NCBI RefSeq assembly: GCF_020905335.1
Contig: NZ_JAJJMN010000002.1
Span: 682,001-746,000 of the forward strand
Reading direction: 5' to 3'
Length of the DNA stretch: 64,000 nucleotides
Origin: Flavobacterium lipolyticum
GTDB taxonomy: Bacteria; Bacteroidota; Bacteroidia; Flavobacteriales; Flavobacteriaceae
The notes beneath the pieces are model-generated. The model saw only the letters and a program-made list of their open reading frames with translations, did no database searches and was not told the DNA's origin. Of this stretch, positions 37,165 to 45,315 are shown in pieces (positions within the stretch are counted from its first letter, which is position 1; every line of letters starts with the position of its first letter). The translations under genes and the position numbers were made by a program.

Positions 37165-37187
37165 GCAGCCCTAACGGGCTGCTTTTT
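37165..37187 (+). terminator. GC-rich hairpin with T-run
   Basis: Stem gcagccc/gggctgc (37165-37171 with 37176-37182), loop taac, then ttttt. It serves as a second terminator and resembles the REP-like stems of the two repeat blocks. Confidence 0.7.
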
Positions 37188-37323
37188 AAGTGAGAAATCA
37201 GAACAACTCGTTTTACTTGATTTAGAAACCAAACTAATATGTAATTTAAGAATATCTTTAGGTCTGAAACTCAACGGACAAAAAATGATTGAGATAATCA
37301 ACTGTTAAATAACCAATTTTATG

Positions 37324-37524
37324 ATGTTAAAAACTATTTTAAATTTCTCAGGAGTTGAAGTACTAGGCAAAGAAGAACTAAAAAGAGTAAACGGAAGCGG
37401 TGGAGTAAGATGTACTATTCCATGGACACCTTTTCCTTATAACGGACCATGTATTATGCTCCCTCCTGAACAACCGGTAGAACCAATATGCAGAGCAACA
37501 ATAGATGGCGTGATTTGTGAGTAG
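37324..37524 (+). CDS. Small cysteine-containing peptide with double-glycine-type leader
   Basis: The frame from the second ATG (37324) encodes 66 residues: MLKTILNFSGVEVLGKEELK, then RVNGSGG, then a 39-residue tail with four Cys (VRCTIPW..., GPCIMLP, EPICRAT, VICE) and many Pro. The leader resembles the bacteriocin-type signal I know from many small Flavobacterium proteins (helical, LxxExxK, ending at Gly-Gly). It would be cut after the Gly-Gly pair and exported. No peptidase-transporter or modification enzyme is next to it. Function (antimicrobial, signal or adhesion) unknown. Confidence 0.65.
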   Translation: MLKTILNFSGVEVLGKEELKRVNGSGGVRCTIPWTPFPYNGPCIMLPPEQPVEPICRATIDGVICE

Positions 37525-37737
37525 TTTTTAAGATGTGTCGTCTTTAAAAAATGATATTCAACCCATACTAATAATTGAATAAATGGCTTTTAAGACAAAA
37601 CACCTAACTAAAAGCAGTCTCTTTCTTTGCGTTAATTATTAATTTTCAGATGTTAACACCATTGATTACACTGCATTTCTTTTGAAAACTAAGAGAGATA
37701 AATCTTCACTTGTTAGTCCATTTTTTTATAGATTAAG

Positions 37738-37768
37738 AAAAACCGTTTCATAATTTGAAACGGTTTTT
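37738..37768. terminator. Bidirectional terminator
   Basis: Perfect 13-bp stem (37738-37750 and 37756-37768; core ccgtttca), 5-nt loop, A-run and T-run on the two sides. Confidence 0.85.
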
Positions 37769-37844
37769 TTATGATTATTAGTAAAGAATCATTCTTAATC
37801 CTAAATTATGCCGTGACTTAATTTTTTTAAAAAGGGAATTATCA

Positions 37845-37852
37845 TATATTTG
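37845..37852 (+). promoter_or_regulatory. -7 promoter element for fabG
   Basis: TATATTTG, an exact TAnnTTTG match, 92 bp upstream of the fabG ATG. The -33 box is not clear. Confidence 0.5.
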
Positions 37853-37943
37853 ACAAGTCATTCACAGCACTGTTTTTTACTCTTTTTTCAAGAGAAAGTA
37901 AATAGCTCATTAGCTGGAAATAATATTAACATTAATTTTGAAT

Positions 37944-38690
37944 ATGAAATTACTAGAAGGAAAAGTTGCCATTATTACGGGCGCTAGTCGTGGAATTGGA
38001 AGAGGAATTGCTGAAGTTTTTGCTAAACATGGCGCAAACGTTGCTTTTACATACAGCTCATCTGTAGCTTCTGCAGAAGCTTTAGAAGCTGAATTGAACG
38101 GTTTAGGAATTAAAGCAAAAGGATACCAATCAAATGCTGCCGATTTTAATGAAGCACAAACTTTTGTTGATGCAGTTTTAGCTGATTTCGGAACCGTAGA
38201 TATCTTAATTAACAATGCCGGAATTACAAAAGACAACCTGTTAATGCGTATGTCTGAAGCAGATTTTGATCAGGTTATTGATGTAAACCTGAAATCTGTC
38301 TTTAATATGACAAAAGCAATTCAAAAAACCTTTTTGAAACAACGTTCAGGATCCATCATAAATATCAGCTCAGTAGTAGGAGTTTCAGGAAACGCAGGGC
38401 AAACTAACTATGCCGCTTCAAAAGCGGGTGCTATTGGTTTTACTAAATCTGTAGCATTAGAGTTAGGTTCCCGTAACATTCGTTGCAATGCAATCGCGCC
38501 AGGTTTCATTGAAACGGAGATGACTGCAAAATTAAACGAAGATGTGGTAAAAGGATGGAGAGAAGGAATTCCATTAAAAAGAGGAGGAAGCGCAGAAGAT
38601 GTTGCTAACGCTTGTCTTTTCTTAGCTTCAGACTTAAGTGCGTATGTCACAGGACAAGTACTTAATGTTTGTGGAGGAATGCTTACCTAA
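37944..38690 (+). CDS. fabG: 3-oxoacyl-[acyl-carrier-protein] reductase
   Basis: The start is set at ATG 37944 (MKLLEGKVAIITGASRG), giving 248 residues. TGASRGIGRGIAE is the NADPH-binding turn, NNAG follows the Rossmann core, and the catalytic Ser-Tyr-Lys is in INISSVVGVSG and TNYAASKAG. The C-terminal end IAPGFIETEMT and GGSAEDVANACLFLASDLS are typical. It reduces beta-ketoacyl-ACP in fatty acid synthesis. Followed, after a repeat-filled spacer, by the VWA-like gene. Confidence 0.92.
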   Translation: MKLLEGKVAIITGASRGIGRGIAEVFAKHGANVAFTYSSSVASAEALEAELNGLGIKAKGYQSNAADFNEAQTFVDAVLADFGTVDILINNAGITKDNLLMRMSEADFDQVIDVNLKSVFNMTKAIQKTFLKQRSGSIINISSVVGVSGNAGQTNYAASKAGAIGFTKSVALELGSRNIRCNAIAPGFIETEMTAKLNEDVVKGWREGIPLKRGGSAEDVANACLFLASDLSAYVTGQVLNVCGGMLT

Positions 38691-38693
38691 TAA

Positions 38694-38773
38694 GTTGATT
38701 GTTGATGGTTTGTTGTTTATTGTTCTGCAGCCATAAACTATAAACAAAAAACTCTAAACCATAAACAAAATAA
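38694..38773. repeat. 7-bp-period repeat with complementary arms
   Basis: Left units gttgatt, gttgatg, gtttgtt, gtttatt, gttctgc (38694-38728); right units cataaac, tataaac, aaaaaac, tctaaac, cataaac (38732-38766) are their complement. The right arm ends about 10 bp before the next start codon. Confidence 0.75.
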
Positions 38774-38776
38774 TAT

Positions 38777-40804
38777 ATGACTACAAACACGATTCTATTA
38801 ATATTACTTTCTTTAGTAATCGCAGTTGGTTTGTCGTATTTTCAATATTTTTTTAAAGCCAAAAACAAATCCAATGTGATTTGTTTTTTGGCTTTTTTAC
38901 GTTTTTTAGCCATTTTTGGATTATTGCTTCTACTAATAAATCCAATAATGACCAAAAATGCACTGGAAGTTATCAAAACTCCGCTTGCAATTGCTGTAGA
39001 CAATTCAAGTTCTATTACCGCTTTAAATTCAAATAAAAAAGTAATAGAATTGCATCAAAAATTGATGTCGAATCCTGCTCTTCGGGATAAATTCGAAATT
39101 CAGTCCTACCAGTTTGATGCCGATTTTAAACCTTCGGAGAAGTTTGATTTCAAAGGAAAACAAACCAATCTTGACGAAGTTGCCAAAAACCTAAAAAGCA
39201 TCAATAAAAACCTGATTTTTCCAACTGTAATTATAACTGACGGAAATCAGACTACAGGAAACGATTATGTCTATCGTTTTGATCCTGTCAATAAAGTTTA
39301 TCCCTTGGTTGTGGGAGATACAACCACTTTTTTAGATCTTAAAATCAATCAGCTTAACGTAAACAAATACGCTTTTCACAAGAATAAATTTCCGGTAGAA
39401 GTATTTCTTCAATACGCTGGAGACAAAGCCACGAATGCTGATTTTACAATATCACAAGGAGGGAAGGTCGTTGCCAAAGAAAAAGTTTCTTTTTCTCCCT
39501 CTAAAAAAACAGCAACCTTAAACTTGCTTTTACCAGCAGATAAAGTAGGCCTACAAATTTTTAAGGCAGCAGTTTCTTCCAATATCAAAGAGAAAAACAG
39601 CTACAATAATATCAAAAATTTTGCTGTCGAAATCATTGATCAAAAGTCAACGGTTGCAATCGTTTCTGCCATAAATCATCCCGATATTGCAGCCTTAAAA
39701 CGTTCGATTGAAACCAATGCCCAGCGTAAAGTGATTCTGGTTAAGCCAAACGATATCAATCAGCTACAAGAAGCTTCTGTTTTGGTTTTATACCAGCCAA
39801 CGACAGCATTCAAGGCCATTTTCGATAACAATAAGCTTGCCGGAGTAAATACTTTTATCATAACGGGCAACAACACTGACTTTAATTATTTGAATCAGCA
39901 GCAAAAAAATCTGGTCTTTAAAATGAGTGGTCAGAGAGAAGATTATCTGGCAGAATTTGAATCGCAGTTTAATCTGTTTGCTGTAGACAATATAGGTTTT
40001 GAAAATTTTCCGCCACTGCAAAATTTATTCGGAACGGTGACAACGAATGGAAATGTATCAGTACTGCTTTCTTCAAAAATAAGAAATGTTTCGACAAATG
40101 CACCATTACTGGCCTTTACAGAGAGTCAGGCAAAAAGAACTGCTTTTCTTTTAGGAGAAAACAGCTGGAAATGGCGTCTACAAAGCCATATTGACAATCA
40201 GTCTTTTGAGAAGTATGACGTTTTTATTGATAAGGTTATTCAGTATCTGGCTTCAACTACTTCCAAAAAATCTTTGGTAGTTACACACGAAAGCTTCTAC
40301 AATTCCGGTGAAGCTATTGTGATCAATGCGCAGTACTTTAATAAAAACTATGAGTTTGATGAAAAAGCAAGACTTACGATTACCGTAACAAATGCAGCAA
40401 CCAAACAGGTAAAAAACTACGACTTGCTAAAAGGAAACAACTCTTTTTCCGTAAACCTGGATGGACTTTCAACTGGAAAATATAACTTTACCGTAAAAGA
40501 ATTAAACACCAATACTTCTTATTCAGGTCACTTTGAAATTTTAGATTTTGATATCGAAAAACAGTTTGTAAATCCGGATGTTCAGAAATTAAAGCAATTA
40601 GCCTTACAAACCAACGGAAAAGCTTTCTTTGAAAATCAATCAGATGATTTAATTCAACAGCTTTTAGAGAACAAAGAATACAAATCGATCGAAAAAAATA
40701 TTTCCACCAAAACACCTTTAATTGATTGGGTTTGGCTGTTGATTTTAATTGCTTTGGTATTGACTGCAGAATGGTTTATCAGGAAATACAACGGGTTGCT
40801 TTAA
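38777..40804 (+). CDS. VWA-like membrane protein, function unknown
   Basis: A 675-residue protein with two membrane spans at the N-terminus (about 5-23 and 33-55), a periplasmic body and a last span at about 648-668. The segment LAIAVDNSSSITAL looks like a VWA metal-ion site (DxSxS), and TVIITDGNQTTGNDY supports a Rossmann-like domain. The later part is beta-rich. The layout recalls BatA-type VWA proteins. It could sense or assemble envelope components; no partner is obvious. Ends RKYNGLL with the tail inside. Confidence 0.65.
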   Translation: MTTNTILLILLSLVIAVGLSYFQYFFKAKNKSNVICFLAFLRFLAIFGLLLLLINPIMTKNALEVIKTPLAIAVDNSSSITALNSNKKVIELHQKLMSNPALRDKFEIQSYQFDADFKPSEKFDFKGKQTNLDEVAKNLKSINKNLIFPTVIITDGNQTTGNDYVYRFDPVNKVYPLVVGDTTTFLDLKINQLNVNKYAFHKNKFPVEVFLQYAGDKATNADFTISQGGKVVAKEKVSFSPSKKTATLNLLLPADKVGLQIFKAAVSSNIKEKNSYNNIKNFAVEIIDQKSTVAIVSAINHPDIAALKRSIETNAQRKVILVKPNDINQLQEASVLVLYQPTTAFKAIFDNNKLAGVNTFIITGNNTDFNYLNQQQKNLVFKMSGQREDYLAEFESQFNLFAVDNIGFENFPPLQNLFGTVTTNGNVSVLLSSKIRNVSTNAPLLAFTESQAKRTAFLLGENSWKWRLQSHIDNQSFEKYDVFIDKVIQYLASTTSKKSLVVTHESFYNSGEAIVINAQYFNKNYEFDEKARLTITVTNAATKQVKNYDLLKGNNSFSVNLDGLSTGKYNFTVKELNTNTSYSGHFEILDFDIEKQFVNPDVQKLKQLALQTNGKAFFENQSDDLIQQLLENKEYKSIEKNISTKTPLIDWVWLLILIALVLTAEWFIRKYNGLL

Positions 40805-40837
40805 CCAATCATTTAAAAGCCATAGGTAAACCGTAAA

Positions 40838-40858
40838 ACTTGAAACTTGAAACTTGAA
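40838..40858. repeat. Three exact 7-bp units before the LysR gene
   Basis: acttgaa repeats three times (40838-40858). The remainder of the 79-bp spacer is AT-rich with looser 7-bp spacing. Confidence 0.6.
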
Positions 40859-40883
40859 ACAGAATAACTAAAAACTAAAGCAA

Positions 40884-41780
40884 ATGGATTTCAGGCTAAA
40901 AGTATTCTACACCGTTGCACTCCGTCTTAACTTTACCAAAGCGGCAACTGAATTATATATTTCACAGCCAGCGGTTTCCAAACACATCCAGGAACTTGAA
41001 GAAGCTTATAAAATCAAGCTTTTCGAACGAAACGGTTCCAAAATTGCTTTAACTCCGGCAGGAGAAATTCTGCTCAAACACACCAAAAACATCTTTGAAA
41101 TCTATCGTGAAATAGACTTCGAAATGAGCAGTTTTATTAACGATCGTCAAGGATTACTGAGGCTGGGAGCGAGTACAACCATTTCTCAGTACATTATTTC
41201 ACCGGTATTAGCACGTTTTCATCAAAAACAAAAAGACATCAAAGTCAATTTGCTCAACGGAAATACAGAACAAATTGAGAATGCCTTAATCCATAAAGAA
41301 ATCGAAATTGGAATTGTCGAAGGACAATCCAAAAATCAATCAATAAAATACACTCCGTTTTTAAAAGACGAACTGGTACTGGTGTGCAATACCAAAAATC
41401 CGCTGATCAAACAAAATGAAATTTCATTAGAAGATCTGAAATCGATGAAATTTATCACCCGTGAGCGTGGATCTGGAACACTTGAAGTTATAGAATACTC
41501 TTTGAAACAAGTTGGGATAAAAATAAGTGATCTGCAAATCGAAATGCAGTTAGGAAGTACCGAAAGCATCAAATCATATCTCCTAAATTCGGATTGCCTG
41601 GCTTTTATGTCCATTCACGCAGTAGGTAAGGAACTTAAAAACAATGAATTAATGATACTTGATATCGCTAACTTATCTGTTGAACGCTACTTCTACATCA
41701 TTACTTTACTGGGTAAACCAAATGCATTAACCGAGCTTTTTATCCAAAATTTGTCTTCTTATTATAACTTAGAGTTATAG
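40884..41780 (+). CDS. LysR-type transcriptional regulator (CysB/YeiE-like)
   Basis: A 298-residue regulator: winged helix-turn-helix at 1-60 (RLNFTKAATELYISQPAVSK, HIQELEEAYKIKLFERNG) and an effector domain (about 90-290) of the periplasmic-binding type (LRLGASTTISQYIISPVL). It lies directly upstream of a YeiH-type exporter, and a palindromic T-N11-A site lies between them (41781-41801). The likely target is the exporter gene; the effector is not known. The family relation to sulphur-related regulators is a weak inference from the neighbour. Confidence 0.87.
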   Translation: MDFRLKVFYTVALRLNFTKAATELYISQPAVSKHIQELEEAYKIKLFERNGSKIALTPAGEILLKHTKNIFEIYREIDFEMSSFINDRQGLLRLGASTTISQYIISPVLARFHQKQKDIKVNLLNGNTEQIENALIHKEIEIGIVEGQSKNQSIKYTPFLKDELVLVCNTKNPLIKQNEISLEDLKSMKFITRERGSGTLEVIEYSLKQVGIKISDLQIEMQLGSTESIKSYLLNSDCLAFMSIHAVGKELKNNELMILDIANLSVERYFYIITLLGKPNALTELFIQNLSSYYNLEL

Positions 41781-41801
41781 CCAATCGCGTTTTACGATTG
41801 G
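41781..41801. promoter_or_regulatory. Candidate LysR operator (T-N11-A palindrome)
   Basis: The 21-bp site has perfect arms ccaatcg/cgattgg around a 7-nt centre; the T at 41785 and the A at 41797 enclose eleven bases, the LysR-box pattern. It starts on the base after the regulator's stop codon and lies 54 bp before the probable exporter start, where an activator site would be. Confidence 0.55.
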
Positions 41802-41854
41802 TAATATTGATACAAACGACGGACCTTTGTAGAAGAAATATCAAATTACTTATT

Positions 41855-42820
41855 TTGAAAACGAAACAACAAACATCGGTACATTTTTTTGAAATTAATC
41901 CCTACCTGCAACAGGCAATTTTTGCTTTTATCATTGTTCTATGCTTATTTTCAATCATTTCACCTCCAATTGCTTTATTATTAGGGGTAATTCTGGTAAA
42001 TGTCTTTGGAAATCCATTTGAAAAGTTCAATGCAGTAGCGATTACTTTTTTACTTCAATTTTCAGTGGTAGGTTTAGGCTTCGGAATGAATGCGACCGCA
42101 GCGCTCTCTGCCGGAAAAGAAGGATTCTTACTTACTATATTATCCATTTTCAGCACTTTAATTTTGGGAACTTTCTTAGGGAAATGGTTAAAAACCGAGA
42201 AAAAAACCTCTCATTTAATTTCTTGTGGAACAGCTATTTGCGGAGGAAGCGCCATTGCGGCCATTGCACCAGTAATTAAATCTAATGAAAATCAGACCTC
42301 AATCGCTCTGGGGGTTATTTTTATTCTGAACTCCGTAGCATTGTTTGTTTTCCCCTTTATCGGACATCAACTCGACTTGTCACAAAAAGACTTTGGATTA
42401 TGGTGTGCCATAGCCATTCACGACACGAGTTCTGTCGTAGGAGCAGCCAATAAATATGGTACAGAAGCACTACAGATTGCAACTACGGTGAAATTAGCCA
42501 GAGCCTTATGGATCATACCGATCTCTCTCTTAACTGCTCTGCTTTTTAAGAATAAAAACTCTAAAATCAAGATTCCGTATTTCATAGGTTTATTCATTCT
42601 CGCCATGCTTTTCAATACTTATGTACCTCAAACGGCTGTCCTGGCACCACCTATTGTTTCGATTGCCAAAATCGGTCTTACGATAACTTTATTCCTGATA
42701 GGAGCTACATTAAGTATCAATACTTTAAAATCAGTTGGAATTAAACCTTTACTACAAGGAGTTGTTCTTTGGATATTTATTGCGGTTCTGGGGCTTGTAT
42801 CGATACTATTTTTCCACTAA
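41855..42820 (+). CDS. YeiH-family putative sulphate/sulphite exporter
   Basis: Start set at TTG 41855 (MKTKQQTSVHFFEINPYLQ), giving 321 residues; an earlier TTG at 41798 overlaps the candidate operator and is less likely. It has nine to ten hydrophobic spans (e.g. QAIFAFIIVLCLFSIISPP, GIKPLLQGVVLWIFIAVLG) with the family motifs FGMNATAALSAGKEG and CGTAICGGSAIAAIAPV. Family members are predicted inner-membrane exporters of sulphur oxyanions. It is likely controlled by the LysR gene just upstream. Confidence 0.82.
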   Translation: MKTKQQTSVHFFEINPYLQQAIFAFIIVLCLFSIISPPIALLLGVILVNVFGNPFEKFNAVAITFLLQFSVVGLGFGMNATAALSAGKEGFLLTILSIFSTLILGTFLGKWLKTEKKTSHLISCGTAICGGSAIAAIAPVIKSNENQTSIALGVIFILNSVALFVFPFIGHQLDLSQKDFGLWCAIAIHDTSSVVGAANKYGTEALQIATTVKLARALWIIPISLLTALLFKNKNSKIKIPYFIGLFILAMLFNTYVPQTAVLAPPIVSIAKIGLTITLFLIGATLSINTLKSVGIKPLLQGVVLWIFIAVLGLVSILFFH

Positions 42821-42830
42821 AAAGAAATAG

Positions 42831-43784
42831 CTATTTCACATTCAAGAATTTAACAACAGGCTTATCCATCAGCTTATACTGTTTTCCTTTAAACGAATAA
42901 CGTCTTTCGATCTCGAAATTAAACTTCTTTTTAGTTTTGGCCATTGCAGCAATTTCATCGGGTAAAACGACTTCAAATTCATCATTAGCCTGAGCAGCTT
43001 TACTAAAGGAACCGTTTGTTTTAACGATAATATCCTTAAAGTGTTTTTTCTTTGTATCCTTTACGACCGTATAAGAACCGGACCATTCTACGCTCGCCAC
43101 ATTGGTGAGTTTATAATTGTAAGACTCTAAAATAGGCTGATACCTTCCGTCAAATCCGGCAATCAGATAGAGAATCCCCTCAAATGGACCGCCCGCACCA
43201 CCATTTACATGGGTGAGTGTAAAGGCGAACTGATCTTCTCCAATTTCTATCAATTTTGGAGAAGGTGCCTGAGAAAATGAACCAAACGCCGCTACAGCAG
43301 GCTGAAAAGACCTCATTTGCCATATCTTATCATTTTTTGCAAACTTAGCAACGCCAACAAGTCCACCAGAAAATCGCCCAGTCTGCAGCCCGTCTTCGTC
43401 GTAAAAAGAATGGTTAAAAAGCAGCAATTTAAACTGATTCCCTTTGGAATCTGTATAATCAAGAGTACCCAAAACCCTGGTGGCAACGCCATTTTCATAA
43501 GGAAACAACTGATCGCCTTCGACACCATTGACATCAATATAGGCGGTAGGTTTGCATTTGCTGCATTTCCAACTTATAAAAGTATTATGGTCGGAGAGAT
43601 TGTATATTTTACCCGGAAACAATTGCTGCATCGTTTTCACCGAATTGAACGGATCCGCGACCTGTAATGTTCTTTTGGTATTCAGAATCGTATCTTGAAC
43701 ATTCTTCAATTCGACAATATCTTCTTGTGCAAAACTGCTGGAAGTGTAGAGCAGGAAAAGAATTCCTATAGAAATCAGGCGCAT
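42831..43784 (-). CDS. Secreted protein of unknown function
   Basis: A 317-residue protein with a signal peptide (SIGILFLLYTSSSFAQ). The body is beta-rich. A CxxC pair occurs in SWKCSKCKPT near residue 56; no domain is recognised. It may be exported to the periplasm or, in this phylum, further by the type IX system; no clear C-terminal secretion signal is visible. It is convergent with the exporter gene, only 10 bp apart, and divergent from the nuclease/phospholipase-like gene. Confidence 0.5.
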   Translation of the reverse strand: MRLISIGILFLLYTSSSFAQEDIVELKNVQDTILNTKRTLQVADPFNSVKTMQQLFPGKIYNLSDHNTFISWKCSKCKPTAYIDVNGVEGDQLFPYENGVATRVLGTLDYTDSKGNQFKLLLFNHSFYDEDGLQTGRFSGGLVGVAKFAKNDKIWQMRSFQPAVAAFGSFSQAPSPKLIEIGEDQFAFTLTHVNGGAGGPFEGILYLIAGFDGRYQPILESYNYKLTNVASVEWSGSYTVVKDTKKKHFKDIIVKTNGSFSKAAQANDEFEVVLPDEIAAMAKTKKKFNFEIERRYSFKGKQYKLMDKPVVKFLNVK

Positions 43785-43904
43785 ATTTTTAGATTTAGAT
43801 AAAAAGTAACGAATTTACGAAGAAACTTTTAATTTGAATTTCAATTACTTCGGATTCAAAAAAAAATAAATGAAGCTAATTTTGCAATCTTTACGATTAT
43901 TCAC

Positions 43905-43934
43905 TTTGAAATGTACATAAATAAAATAAATTTG
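43905..43934 (+). promoter_or_regulatory. Promoter of the S1/P1-like gene
   Basis: TTTG (-33 box, 43905-43908) and TAAATTTG (-7 box, 43927-43934), 18 bp apart, with the start codon 20 bp downstream. This is the clearest complete Bacteroidota promoter in the window. Confidence 0.7.
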
Positions 43935-43954
43935 CACCTCTAACAAAAATAAAA

Positions 43955-44953
43955 ATGAAAAACTTAAAAATGAAACCAAGACTAATTGCATTATTCGCAT
44001 TAGCAATTGGTTTTTTGACATTATCCTGGGGGATGGTGGGTCACGAACGTATTAATAAAGCCGCAGTTATGGCTTTGCCACACCCGCTTCAGGTATTCTT
44101 CTATAATCATATAGATTTTATTACACAGGAAGCCTCTGTACCGGACATTCGAAAATATGCCTTAAATTATAAAGACGAAAATCCTAGACATTATTTTGAC
44201 ATGGAGAGTTTTGGTAACCCAGCAGATTTCCCACAGACTTTAGAAGCAGCAAAGCAAAAGTACGATGCCAAATTCTTAAACGAGAACGGAATCCTGCCTT
44301 GGTATATCGAAGAGATGATGGTAAAACTAACAAAAGCTTTTAAAGAGAAGAACAGAGCTGAAATCTTGTTTTTAGCAGCAGATTTAGGTCATTACGTTGG
44401 TGATGCACACATGCCATTGCATACTTCTTCAAATCATGACGGACAATTAAGCGATCAAAAGGGAATTCATTCACTTTGGGAAAGCAGACTTCCTGAATTA
44501 TTTGTTAAAAACTACAGACTAAACGTTCCGCAAGCACAGTACTATGAGGATGTTCACAAAGCAACTTGGGATATGATTAATGATACTCACAGTTTAGTTC
44601 AGCCTTTGCTGGATGTGGATAAAAAGCTAAGAACAACAACTCCGGAAAATGAGACTTTTAAATTGGATGCTGAAGGGAAAGTACTAAAGAGCAAATACAA
44701 CACAGCTGTTTTCTCTGACGAATATGCTAAAAAACTGCACAAAGAATTAAACGGAATGGTGGAGAATCAAATGAAGAAAGCCATTGCAGCAACAGCAAGC
44801 TTCTGGTATACAGCATGGGTAAATGCAGGAAAACCTGATTTAAGTGATTTAGATGCATTTGAGCTGACACAAAGAAACAATCAAGCTTTAAAAGATGACG
44901 CCAGATTATTTCAACAAGGAAACTTATTTGGAATGAAAAATCAGAATGATTAA
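43955..44953 (+). CDS. Secreted S1/P1 nuclease or zinc phospholipase C family protein
   Basis: A 332-residue protein with a signal peptide (ALFALAIGFLTLSWG). The mature start WGMVGHERINKAA supplies Trp and His ligands of the trinuclear zinc site, and DLGHYVGDAHMPLHTSSNHDG supplies further His and Asp ligands (the HxxxDxxxPxH pattern). S1/P1 nucleases and zinc phospholipases C share this fold, so the substrate is uncertain (nucleotides or phospholipids). It has its own good promoter and is followed by a strong bidirectional terminator. Confidence 0.82.
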   Translation: MKNLKMKPRLIALFALAIGFLTLSWGMVGHERINKAAVMALPHPLQVFFYNHIDFITQEASVPDIRKYALNYKDENPRHYFDMESFGNPADFPQTLEAAKQKYDAKFLNENGILPWYIEEMMVKLTKAFKEKNRAEILFLAADLGHYVGDAHMPLHTSSNHDGQLSDQKGIHSLWESRLPELFVKNYRLNVPQAQYYEDVHKATWDMINDTHSLVQPLLDVDKKLRTTTPENETFKLDAEGKVLKSKYNTAVFSDEYAKKLHKELNGMVENQMKKAIAATASFWYTAWVNAGKPDLSDLDAFELTQRNNQALKDDARLFQQGNLFGMKNQND

Positions 44954-45032
44954 ATTAGTTTACAGTCTCAGTATTCAGTAGCAGTCATCGTCTTTGAACT
45001 GCGTTTAGTTTACAGATTGCAACTAATTTATT

Positions 45033-45082
45033 AAAATAAAAATAGCCTCAAATTCTAATGAACTTGAGGCTATTTTTATTTT
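45033..45082. terminator. Strong bidirectional terminator
   Basis: Perfect 19-bp stem (45033-45051 and 45064-45082; core tagcctcaa), 12-nt loop, with A- and T-runs inside the stem. It lies in the 362-bp stretch 44954-45315, which otherwise holds the repeat array and degenerate cagtctcag words. Confidence 0.9.
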
Positions 45083-45164
45083 AGTCTTTGTTATATAGTT
45101 TTTCCCAAAGACTTCATTTACGATCAATACCGCAACAGTAAGTAATATTCAAACTGAGACCGCG

Positions 45165-45307
45165 ACTGAATACCGCGACTGAGTACTGAGACTGAGTACT
45201 GAGACTGAATACTGAGACTGAATACTGAGACTGAATACTGAGACTGAATACTGAGACTGAATACTGAGACTGAATACTGAGACTGAATACTGAGACTGAA
45301 TACTGAG
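45165..45307. repeat. 13-bp tandem repeat array (11 units)
   Basis: Eleven head-to-tail units of 13 bp; units 4-11 are identical (actgaatactgag) and units 1-3 differ by one to three bases. A partial twelfth unit precedes the stop codon of the LTA-synthase-like gene on the opposite strand. The exact copies indicate recent expansion, and copy number is likely to vary between strains. There are no spacers, so it is not CRISPR. Confidence 0.92.
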
Positions 45308-45315
45308 ACTGAAAA

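Larger units (their letters stand above)
37525..37943. other. 419-bp spacer before fabG
   Basis: It holds the terminator at 37738-37768 and the promoter element at 37845-37852. A 19-codon frame at 37583 has no ribosome binding site and is not called. Otherwise nothing is recognised. Confidence 0.4.

Noticed and set aside
37583..37642. 19-codon frame after the peptide gene
   Set aside because: No ribosome binding site and no sequence character beyond chance.
45165..45307. CRISPR array
   Set aside because: Units are 13 bp and directly abut with no spacers, and no cas gene is in the window.
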